In this document: one piece after another, positions 1 to 5,634 of the stretch
How positions within the stretch are numbered: position 1 is the first letter of the stretch
How the letters are laid out: the number at the start of each line of letters is the position of its first letter
Assembly: GCA_011087745.1 (NCBI GenBank)
Contig: JAALLB010000126.1
Location: forward strand, 1 to 5,680
Origin: Hyphomicrobiales bacterium
GTDB lineage: Bacteria > Pseudomonadota > Alphaproteobacteria > Rhizobiales > Rhizobiaceae
DNA: 5,680 nt
Reading direction: 5' to 3'
Made by a program: the position numbers and the translations under genes
The notes under the pieces: model-generated
Told to the model about the DNA's origin: nothing
Databases searched by the model: none
Seen by the model: the letters and a program-made list of their open reading frames with translations, nothing else

Positions 1-61
1 CTCAAGCCTGAAACGTCAACCCCAAATAATCAGATTTTCAAGGACTCAGAGTATAAACAAA
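1..61. other. Sequence downstream of lpxXL with no recognised feature
   Basis: Sixty-one bases follow the lpxXL stop to the window edge. I see no GC-rich hairpin with a T-run and no convincing reading frame, so the operon end or a further gene lies outside the window. Confidence 0.5.
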
Positions 62-1027
62 TTATTTTTTTGATTTCATGGCAAGACTTTCCGCACGTTT
101 TGCCATGACTTCCGGTCGCCAGCGTTTATGAAGCCATAGCCATTGCTCTGGATATTCTCGAACCCATCGTGCAACACAATCATTTACATCTTGTGTTAGT
201 TGAGCTGTATCAAGGCTGCCGTCATTTTTGTAAGGCATTTGCAACGGTGCTTCGATTTCAATTCGGAATCGACCGTTTGGCAATCTAACACAGCGGGCAG
301 GGTAGATCGGACAAACATACTGTCTTGCAAGTTTGGAGAGTAATGGGTTTGCCATGGTTTGGCGACCCAGAAATTCGATTTCAAAACCTCGGCCAAAAAA
401 TTGATCGACCAGAACACCAACCTTGCCACCGTCGTCCATAACATTTGCCAAAGCCCAAGATGCACCCGCTTTCGATGGCACAAGGTGACCCATATTCGTT
501 GTGCGGGCAGCAAGAACTTTCTTGGCCATGTATTGGTTGTTTGGTGGCCGGAAAAGTGCCGTGATATTTAAGTCATAAGCGGCAGAAGCAATGGGTAGTA
601 TTTCCCAGTTTCCAGTATGCGCCGTAAAGCAAACCGCAGGGCCATCAAGGGCTTTGAAATTTTCAAAGTGCTCACTACCTTTGATTTCCACCCGGCCTTG
701 GGATTGGTCTACTTCATTGATGTCAAAGATCTTATCCAAATAAACATATTCAGCTGCAACACGGCCCAGGTTACGCCACATGTTGTGGAGAATTTCTTCA
801 ATTTCCTCTTTTGATTTTTCTGGAAAGGCCAGCTTTAAATTATTTCGCGCAAGTTTTGTGCGCGGGTACCACATTCCCAAACCTTTAGCTGCTTCTGAAA
901 CAAACCATATGGCACTGTCAGCTGGAAAAAGTTTTAAGACTGCAATGAACCCGAAAAAGAACTTGGCGAGAAGCCAGTCTCGTGCATTTCTAAATAATAT
1001 ATAGGTTTTTCGAATTATTGGTTCCAT
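62..1027 (-). CDS. lpxXL: LpxXL, lipid A very-long-chain fatty acid acyltransferase (LpxL/HtrB family)
   Basis: Transfers the long (omega-1)-hydroxy acyl chain from AcpXL to a hydroxyl of a primary lipid A acyl group, forming an acyloxyacyl ester on the cytoplasmic face of the inner membrane. The 321-residue length is usual for LpxL/LpxM proteins. A hydrophobic N-terminal segment at about 18-36 (WLLAKFFFGFIAVLKLFP) is the likely membrane anchor. The catalytic H-x4-E motif is His137 and Glu142 in FTAHTGNWEILP. LFRPPNN near 159-165, VGVLVDQFF near 203-211 and YPEQWLWLHKRW near 292-303 are family blocks. The ATG at 1027 is only 9 bases after the MDR stop and has no clear ribosome-binding site, so translation is probably coupled. 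Assignment to XL rather than a housekeeping LpxL rests mainly on linkage to acpXL. Confidence 0.93.
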   Translation of the reverse strand: MEPIIRKTYILFRNARDWLLAKFFFGFIAVLKLFPADSAIWFVSEAAKGLGMWYPRTKLARNNLKLAFPEKSKEEIEEILHNMWRNLGRVAAEYVYLDKIFDINEVDQSQGRVEIKGSEHFENFKALDGPAVCFTAHTGNWEILPIASAAYDLNITALFRPPNNQYMAKKVLAARTTNMGHLVPSKAGASWALANVMDDGGKVGVLVDQFFGRGFEIEFLGRQTMANPLLSKLARQYVCPIYPARCVRLPNGRFRIEIEAPLQMPYKNDGSLDTAQLTQDVNDCVARWVREYPEQWLWLHKRWRPEVMAKRAESLAMKSKK

Positions 1028-1036
1028 AGCATGATG

Positions 1037-2068
1037 CTAGTCGTTAACCCGCATGATTATTTTTCCAAACACCTTGCGCGCTTCCATACGCTCAAGAGCT
1101 GTTTGTATGTCACCAAATTCAACTTCGCTGTCAACTACCGGGTGGACAATGCCTTTGGCCATTTTTTCCATCGCGTCAGTTATGTTTTGCATACGACAGC
1201 CAAAAGAACCAATCAAACGAAGTTGGCGCTGGAAGAGCATCATCAAGTTCGTTTCGGCAGAAACGCCACTGGTTGAGCCGCAAGTTACAAGGCGGCCTCC
1301 GGGGCGCATGCTTAACATTGAGCCAGCCCAAGTGTCTTTGCCAACATGTTCGAAAATAACGTCCACGCCTTTTTTCTTGGTGATCTTGCGCACAGCTCCT
1401 TCAAAGCGGTCTTCCCGGTAATTGATGACATGATCTGCACCTAGCTCTAGGCACTTTTCGATTTTTTCATCAGAACCAACAGTTGTGATGACATTGCAGC
1501 CGATTTTTTTGGCAAGTTGAATGGCAGCAGAACCAATACCCGATCCTCCTGCATGAATAAGAACTGTCTCACCTGATTCAAGTTTGGCATTGTCAAAGAA
1601 CATATGTTCTACCGTGCCGAAAGTTACGGGCGCCAGGGCAGCAGCGACATCACTCAAACCTTCTGGTGCTTTTATCAAGTTGCGCGCTGGCATGTTTGAT
1701 AATTCCTGACCATAGCCATCAAGGTGGAAACCATGAACGCCTTTTGGATACTCACAATCGTTGTCACGACCCTCACGACAAGGGCGACACGTACCACACG
1801 TTGGTGCACCATATATGGAAACCAGATCACCAACTTTAAGATGAGTAACGCCTGGGCCAACTTTTGTAACTTCACCAGATGCTTCTGCACCTACTGTCAT
1901 AGGCAAGTTGCGTTTTGCGAATGCCATGCCGCGCCAACCCCAAACGTCAATGTGATTTAGAGCAACGACTTTGGTTTTGAACTGAACTTCACCCTGACCA
2001 GGAGCTGCTGGTTCGGGTACGTTGGTAATCTTTACTTCGCGGTCTGAAACAAGTTGAAGTGCGCGCAA
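1037..2068 (-). CDS. Zinc-binding-type MDR oxidoreductase (alcohol dehydrogenase / quinone reductase family), possible enoyl reductase
   Basis: A 343-residue medium-chain dehydrogenase/reductase. Cys91, Cys94, Cys97 and Cys105 (CGTCRPCREGRDNDC) form the structural zinc lobe. The Rossmann nucleotide site is IHAGGSGIGSAAIQLAKK at about 171-188, followed by SDEKIEKCLELGADHVINY. The usual catalytic zinc ligands look lost: the CGTD-like Cys position reads NHID (Asn38) and the GHE His reads GAE (Ala61). This suggests zinc-independent NAD(P)H chemistry, as in quinone reductases and enoyl reductases. The start is TTG at 2068 with GGAGAG upstream; no in-frame ATG or GTG lies between it and the preceding stop, and the beginning MRALQLVSDR fits the family. 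It sits 39 bases after the active KAS and 9 before lpxXL. Equivalent genes in rhizobial loci are called adh2XL or fabXL5, from memory. Substrate unproven; enoyl-ACP reduction is inference. Confidence 0.88.
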   Translation of the reverse strand: MRALQLVSDREVKITNVPEPAAPGQGEVQFKTKVVALNHIDVWGWRGMAFAKRNLPMTVGAEASGEVTKVGPGVTHLKVGDLVSIYGAPTCGTCRPCREGRDNDCEYPKGVHGFHLDGYGQELSNMPARNLIKAPEGLSDVAAALAPVTFGTVEHMFFDNAKLESGETVLIHAGGSGIGSAAIQLAKKIGCNVITTVGSDEKIEKCLELGADHVINYREDRFEGAVRKITKKKGVDVIFEHVGKDTWAGSMLSMRPGGRLVTCGSTSGVSAETNLMMLFQRQLRLIGSFGCRMQNITDAMEKMAKGIVHPVVDSEVEFGDIQTALERMEARKVFGKIIMRVND

Positions 2069-2072
2069 TGCT

Positions 2073-2078
2073 CTCTCC
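2073..2078 (-). promoter_or_regulatory. Ribosome-binding site supporting the TTG start of the MDR gene
   Basis: Minus-strand GGAGAG is followed by AGCA and TTG at 2068. If GGAG alone is counted, the spacing is 6 bases. This makes the TTG a credible start in the absence of any in-frame ATG or GTG. Confidence 0.6.
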
Positions 2079-2107
2079 GATAAGCTGAAATTTAAGTTAT
2101 GTGCTGG

Positions 2108-3385
2108 TTAGGCTACATCGCGTCCAAATACAAGGCATGCATTTTGCCCACCAAAGCCAAATGAGTTGGAAAGGATATTTGCGACTTCCGCATCACGCTT
2201 TTCATTTGGTACAACATCAAGCGGAATATCCGGATCAGGTGTTTCATAGTTGATGGTTGGAGTAATAGTACCTTCAGCCATTGTTTTAAACGAAATCACC
2301 GCCTCGATTGCGCCAGCCGCTGTCAGGGTGTGGCCGATCATGGATTTGCTCGATGAAATTGGAGTTGAATGAATTTTGTCACCGAAAACAGCATGTAGTG
2401 AGTTGTACTCCATGCGATCATTTTCTAGTGTTGAAGTGCCATGGGCGTTCACGTAGCCAATATCATCTGGCGTAATACCAGCATCTTTTATTGCCTCAGA
2501 TATTGCCGTGATAACCGGTGCGCCATCTGGGCTTGATCTTGTGCGGTGGAAACTATCTGCTTTTTCACCTACGCCGCGGATCGTACCATAAATTTTTGCG
2601 CCTCGGTTTGTGGCATGCTCCAGAGTTTCAAGCACAAGTGCTGCGGACCCTTCTGACATGACAAAACCACTACGGTCTTTTGAGAAGGGGCGAGATGCTT
2701 TGCTTGGTTCATCCTGGTTATGGGTTGTCAAAGCTGAAAGAAGACCAAAACGAATTAGCCCTTCTGCTGTAACCGACCCGTCAGAAGCAACACACAGAGC
2801 TGCATCTGTATCACCACGTCTAATAGCTTCTATGCCTTGTTGAAGCGCTGTTGCGCCGGATGCGCAAGCTGTTGAAAGCGAGATTGGTAAGCCTTGCGTT
2901 TCGTATTTTTCTGCCAGACGAAACGCGATTGTACCGAGTTGAATTAGACTGTGCATTTTTTCTTGTTTGTGGTCACGAGCAGAGGCAAGCATTCGCTCAT
3001 AGCCTATTTCACCCTCTTTGGTGCGCTCGATTAGATCAAAACGGTGTTGCCACTCAAGTTCTACGGGTGGAGCCGCGAAAAATAGCGGACCAGGAAATCC
3101 GTCTTTTCCAAAGCCAGCGTCTGATAATGCTTCCTCGGTTGTTGCATCAGCTATGGCATAGGAGATACCCGGTGCAGAGATTTCTTCAGGTTCCATGAAA
3201 TCAACTGTTCCAGCGATTTGAGTGTTAAGACCTTCAGTTGAAAAGCGCTTAACTTTGTGAATGCCAGACTTTCCAGCACTCAGTGCTGCCCAGTTTTCAT
3301 CTACACCTCGACCAAGAGAAGTAACGGCACCTAGTCCTGTAACAACAATGATTGGACGGCCTTTGTGATCTGTGAATTTTGACAT
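2108..3385 (-). CDS. fabF1XL: Beta-ketoacyl-ACP synthase II (FabF-type), catalytically intact
   Basis: Condenses acyl-enzyme with a malonyl carrier to lengthen the chain by two carbons, here in very-long-chain synthesis for lipid A. The 425-residue protein carries the full KAS set: nucleophile Cys174 in STACASG, His315 in NAHGTST, Lys347 and His352 in SSSKSMIGH, and the C-terminal NSFGFGGQNAC loop. Spacing matches E. coli FabF (Cys to first His 141 versus 140, between His 37 and 37). Cys174 lies 11 residues later than in E. coli FabF. The extra length seems to be in residues about 95-145, including FFAAPPVELEWQHR, which I infer is specific to this subfamily. The start at 3385 is fixed by a perfect AGGAGG five bases upstream, which overlaps the stop of the inactive KAS gene. 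The two are therefore likely co-translated and may form a heterodimer. Confidence 0.93.
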   Translation of the reverse strand: MSKFTDHKGRPIIVVTGLGAVTSLGRGVDENWAALSAGKSGIHKVKRFSTEGLNTQIAGTVDFMEPEEISAPGISYAIADATTEEALSDAGFGKDGFPGPLFFAAPPVELEWQHRFDLIERTKEGEIGYERMLASARDHKQEKMHSLIQLGTIAFRLAEKYETQGLPISLSTACASGATALQQGIEAIRRGDTDAALCVASDGSVTAEGLIRFGLLSALTTHNQDEPSKASRPFSKDRSGFVMSEGSAALVLETLEHATNRGAKIYGTIRGVGEKADSFHRTRSSPDGAPVITAISEAIKDAGITPDDIGYVNAHGTSTLENDRMEYNSLHAVFGDKIHSTPISSSKSMIGHTLTAAGAIEAVISFKTMAEGTITPTINYETPDPDIPLDVVPNEKRDAEVANILSNSFGFGGQNACLVFGRDVA

Positions 3386-3390
3386 GTTCG

Positions 3391-3396
3391 CCTCCT
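3391..3396 (-). promoter_or_regulatory. Perfect Shine-Dalgarno overlapping the upstream stop codon
   Basis: On the minus strand the sequence is GCT TAG GAGGCGAAC ATG. AGGAGG shares bases with the TAG stop (3397-3395) of the preceding gene and sits 5 bases before the ATG at 3385. It is the strongest ribosome-binding site in the window and implies translational coupling of the two KAS subunits. Confidence 0.8.
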
Positions 3397-4582
3397 AAGC
3401 CTTGTTCAATAGGGCGAAGCCTTCGCCGCAATGATGGCCAATTGATGTTACCATGATTGAAGAGACATCACCATTCACCGGTTTTTCTTGCGGTTCAAAC
3501 GGCGCGTAAAACCCATTGTTCTTCAGAGCAAGAGCTGCAAGTGCAACACCTGCAGGGAAGGTTGCTTCCAGTGGCTGTCCCATGAGTGTTTGAAACGCGC
3601 GGATTGGTGTATCTGTACCAAGCTTTGAATTGAGATAGTCCAATTCAAGTTTTGTAGCTTCACTAACACCTGTTGCTCCTGAAATAACCGCATCAGGCGT
3701 GGCGCCAAGCTTTTCGAACATAACATCCAGACGGGCTGCACCCTTTTCACCATCACGTTTTCCAAGGTCAGAACTGACACTGCTAAGTTTGACATATGCG
3801 TCTGCACCACGTGCTTTTGCATGTTCTGCTTCCTCCAGTACCAGGAATGAACCAACACTGCCCATTCGCATGCCGCCGCCTTTTCCCTGGCGACCATGGA
3901 CACCTTCACGGCCACCATCATAAAGATAATGATTTAGGGCGTGTGGCAGGAGCGCATCAGGTCTGTCTGCATTATAAGAGCCGCCAACCAGCATATGGGT
4001 GCTTTGGCCTGAGGCAATACGCGAAACCGCGTTTTGAATAACTGTTACGCCTGCTGTTTCTTCACCCATATATGTGCGTGAAGAACCCGTAACCTTATGC
4101 ACGATGGAAATATTACCGGCGAGCAAATTGGATAATTGCGCTAAGAAGAGCGTAGGGCGTAAATCTGTGCGTAGTCGATCCAGAATGAGTTGCTCCGCAT
4201 CATTACTCGCGATGGCATCTTTAAGAATAGCCTCATCGGTTTCAATGTCACGCTCGCCACCACCAGCAGCCACAACCAAGTCCATGGTCGAAACCAGCTC
4301 TGTGTCTTCTTTCATGCCAGCATCATCAAGCGCCAGGCCTGCTGCGTATGTGCCAAGGCGTTGCCAGTTTTCCATCTGACGTTGGTCTTTGCGAGGGATC
4401 TGCAAAGCCCAATCCATTTCCGGAAGCGGGTGTACGCCATAAGGTGGTACCGTTTCTTCTGCGATCACTGGAGCAGGGGCTTTGTCGCCACCCAGAATGT
4501 TCCAGTGATGCTCGGCACCTTCGCCATAACAAGAGACAAATCCAATGCCTGTAATGCAAACTTCTTTTTTTGATGAAGACAT
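3395..4582 (-). CDS. fabF2XL: Beta-ketoacyl-ACP synthase homologue lacking the catalytic residues (chain-length-factor-like)
   Basis: A 395-residue protein with the thiolase/KAS fold: the N-terminus has VCITGIGFVSCYGEG, as in FabF, and NISIVHKVTGSSRTYMGEE occupies the nucleophile region. By eye against the neighbouring intact KAS, the active Cys falls on Glu175 and the NAHGTST His region reads SGATGVS without a His. The KSMIGH segment reads QTLMGQ, so its Lys and His are Gln331 and Gln336. The C-terminal glycine loop with the gating Phe (SFGFGG) reads SIGHHCGEG. It should therefore not condense on its own. From memory, rhizobial homologues at this position share the GSSRT.MGEE motif, so this is a conserved state and not recent decay. 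It probably pairs with the active synthase encoded 9 bases downstream. The symbol follows rhizobial naming as I remember it; annotation pipelines usually just say FabF. The start ATG at 4582 has only a weak ribosome-binding site (GGACC). Confidence 0.88.
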   Translation of the reverse strand: MSSSKKEVCITGIGFVSCYGEGAEHHWNILGGDKAPAPVIAEETVPPYGVHPLPEMDWALQIPRKDQRQMENWQRLGTYAAGLALDDAGMKEDTELVSTMDLVVAAGGGERDIETDEAILKDAIASNDAEQLILDRLRTDLRPTLFLAQLSNLLAGNISIVHKVTGSSRTYMGEETAGVTVIQNAVSRIASGQSTHMLVGGSYNADRPDALLPHALNHYLYDGGREGVHGRQGKGGGMRMGSVGSFLVLEEAEHAKARGADAYVKLSSVSSDLGKRDGEKGAARLDVMFEKLGATPDAVISGATGVSEATKLELDYLNSKLGTDTPIRAFQTLMGQPLEATFPAGVALAALALKNNGFYAPFEPQEKPVNGDVSSIMVTSIGHHCGEGFALLNKA

Positions 4583-4635
4583 ACTTTAGGGTCCGAATGC
4601 GATAAAAATTAGTGTGAGTCTTTGCTGGGTTTAAA

Positions 4636-5091
4636 TTAAACGTTAGTTTTCATATCCGCAACCTGCGCCTTGATGGTATTCTGTAGATCAGGGCTTGGAA
4701 ATGGCATGATTGTGAAGGTTAGTTGCGCATTTGCAATACGTTTTCCCTCAGATCGAATTTCAGCTTTCGTAACGGCGAAGCCGGAACCTTCGTGAATAAT
4801 CTCAGCTTTAATTTCGATATTTGTTTGGGGCCCAACGAAATTGCGAAGTTTGCCTTCTTTCACTCCTGCAAGAAGTGGAATTTTTTCAAAGTTGATGGTG
4901 TGCATGATGAGAATACCAGATGCCTGCGCCATGGTCTCAATCATCAATACGCCCGGTACAAGTGGGTGGCCAGGAAAGTGACCTTCAAAAACCGGACTTT
5001 TATCTGGAACGGTGGATGTTGCATTGAGTATCTTAGCTTCCAAATCTGCGCTTGGAATTTTGTCGATCATTTGGAAGTATTCAAGTTTCAT
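4636..5091 (-). CDS. fabZXL: FabZ-type (3R)-hydroxyacyl-ACP dehydratase of the lipid A long-chain fatty acid pathway
   Basis: Removes water from (3R)-hydroxyacyl-ACP to give trans-2-enoyl-ACP. Here the substrate is presumably bound to AcpXL during chain extension in the cytoplasm. The 151-residue protein has the single hot-dog fold length usual for FabZ. The active-site segment FEGHFPGHPLVPGV followed by LMIETMAQ contains catalytic His38 and Glu52, 14 residues apart as in E. coli FabZ. The N-terminus MKLEYFQMIDKI fits remembered rhizobial homologues and supports the ATG at 5091. The ribosome-binding site is weak (GGATGGG about 6-12 bases upstream). It follows acpXL after a terminator and precedes the two KAS genes, which assigns it to this pathway rather than housekeeping synthesis. 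A housekeeping role cannot be excluded from the protein sequence alone. Confidence 0.93.
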   Translation of the reverse strand: MKLEYFQMIDKIPSADLEAKILNATSTVPDKSPVFEGHFPGHPLVPGVLMIETMAQASGILIMHTINFEKIPLLAGVKEGKLRNFVGPQTNIEIKAEIIHEGSGFAVTKAEIRSEGKRIANAQLTFTIMPFPSPDLQNTIKAQVADMKTNV

Positions 5092-5118
5092 AAGTTGCCC
5101 ATCCGGTATGTAATTTTC

Positions 5119-5135
5119 GCGTATTCTTAATACGC
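5119..5135 (-). repeat. Second hairpin abutting the acpXL terminator
   Basis: GCGTATT (5119-5125) and AATACGC (5129-5135) are perfect 7-base inverted arms around a 3-base loop. On the minus strand this hairpin starts immediately after the T-run of the terminator and is followed by GAAAATTA, so it is not itself a standard terminator in the gene direction. It lies 27 bases before the fabZXL start. It might stabilise the end of processed or read-through RNA, or affect fabZXL translation. Structure seen; function inferred. Confidence 0.6.
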
Positions 5136-5139
5136 AAAA

Positions 5140-5158
5140 ACCCCCGACGAACGGGGGT
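5140..5158 (-). terminator. Intrinsic terminator directly downstream of acpXL
   Basis: Read on the minus strand, ACCCCCG (5158-5152), loop TTCGT and CGGGGGT (5146-5140) form a 7-bp, almost all-GC stem. Counting the last stem base, it ends in a run of five T (5140-5136). The hairpin begins 28 bases after the acpXL stop and precedes fabZXL. It should end much of the acpXL transcript, so the downstream genes depend on read-through or a promoter of their own. The opposite orientation lacks a T-run, so it points only this way. Confidence 0.85.
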
Positions 5159-5186
5159 CTTAGAAAGTTTTACGACATAGCTATTG

Positions 5187-5462
5187 TTATGCTTTAGCAG
5201 CAACAAGCTCGTCAATTTTTCCGCAGAGGTTTTTCATTACGAAATACTCTTCTGTAGATGCTTTGCCATCGTTTACTTCTTGCGTCCAAGTTTCCAATGG
5301 AATTTTGATGCCGAAGTCTTTGTCAATTGCAAAAACGATATCAAGAAAATCAAGGCTATCAATGCCAAGGTCATCAATTGTGTGGCTTTCCGGTGTGATG
5401 TCCTCACGTGGAATTTCACTGGTATCTGAAATAATATCTGCGACTTTGTCGAAAGTTGACAC
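5187..5462 (-). CDS. acpXL: AcpXL, acyl carrier protein dedicated to very-long-chain fatty acids of lipid A
   Basis: Carries acyl chains as thioesters on 4'-phosphopantetheine in the cytoplasm during synthesis of the long hydroxy fatty acid of lipid A, and donates the product to LpxXL. The 91-residue product has the prosthetic-group motif DDLGIDSLDFLD with attachment Ser36. The C-terminal part (IPLETWTQEVNDGKASTEEY, then a final helix ending in AAKA) is longer than in the roughly 78-residue housekeeping ACP and typical of AcpXL. I chose the GTG start at 5462 because AGAGG lies 7 bases upstream and the product then begins MSTFDKVADII, as remembered AcpXL proteins do. An in-frame TTG 30 bases further up (5492) has no ribosome-binding site. 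It is the first gene of the cluster, separated from fabZXL by 95 bases containing a terminator. Identification is firm from sequence; the exact acyl chain is inferred from family knowledge. Confidence 0.95.
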   Translation of the reverse strand: MSTFDKVADIISDTSEIPREDITPESHTIDDLGIDSLDFLDIVFAIDKDFGIKIPLETWTQEVNDGKASTEEYFVMKNLCGKIDELVAAKA

Positions 5463-5469
5463 GGCTTTG

Positions 5470-5474
5470 CCTCT
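5470..5474 (-). promoter_or_regulatory. Ribosome-binding site that decides the acpXL GTG start
   Basis: On the minus strand AGAGG is followed by 7 bases and then GTG at 5462. This spacing favours the GTG over the in-frame TTG at 5492, which has no purine-rich element in front of it. Confidence 0.6.
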
Positions 5475-5548
5475 TTTATCTATGGTTTTCAATGGGATAG
5501 TAGTCTTTGGAACTTTTATACCTTGCTTATGAAAACAAACTCGTAATT

Positions 5549-5570
5549 ACACAATTTGTTACATTTGTGT
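5549..5570. repeat. Imperfect inverted repeat, possible operator upstream of acpXL
   Basis: ACACAA (5549-5554) and TTGTGT (5565-5570) are perfect 6-base inverted arms around a 10-base AT-rich centre. The left arm coincides with the tentative -35 hexamer of the acpXL promoter, a position where a dimeric regulator could act. That is inference only. A 6-base arm can arise by chance in AT-rich DNA, and I do not recognise the site as that of a known regulator. Confidence 0.25.
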
Positions 5571-5580
5571 TCTCTGTCGC

Positions 5581-5634
5581 GCTTTTATCCAGAGTCGGGC
5601 GAATTGTCCAGACTTCTCTTGCTTTTATACAGGG
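5581..5634. repeat. Two direct 14-base repeats (GCTTTTATMCAGRG) 40 bases apart
   Basis: GCTTTTATCCAGAG at 5581-5594 and GCTTTTATACAGGG at 5621-5634 match at 12 of 14 positions and lie exactly 40 bases apart. The core CTTTTAT (ATAAAAG on the minus strand) occurs twice more nearer acpXL, with its C at 5473 and 5513, again 40 bases apart. No function is assigned. They could be regulator sites or merely AT-rich coincidence. Confidence 0.35.

Noticed and set aside
1053..1421. A 122-residue plus-strand open frame opposite the MDR gene
   Set aside because: Ser/Arg/Pro-rich antisense shadow without any family resemblance.
3523..3921. A 132-residue out-of-frame open frame within the inactive KAS gene, same strand
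   Set aside because: Composition is Val/Gln/Leu-rich and repetitive, as in frame-shifted readings, while the KAS frame is continuous and conserved. It is not evidence of a frameshift.
4190..4573. A 127-residue plus-strand open frame opposite the inactive KAS gene
   Set aside because: Shadow frame of a confident gene with no domain, no ribosome-binding site and no sensible neighbours on that strand.
3395..4582. Reading the inactive KAS as a pseudogene
   Set aside because: The frame is intact at normal length, the replaced active-site positions sit in otherwise well-kept motifs, and its stop is fused to the ribosome-binding site of the next gene. All of this argues for a maintained protein.
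4583..4635. A possible separate promoter between fabZXL and the inactive KAS gene
   Set aside because: The 53-base gap is AT-rich but I see no convincing -35/-10 pair or hairpin.
4723..5130. A 135-residue open frame on the plus strand opposite fabZXL
   Set aside because: It is antisense to a well-identified gene, runs through both hairpins, has low-complexity Phe/Asn/Lys-rich composition and no recognisable motif.
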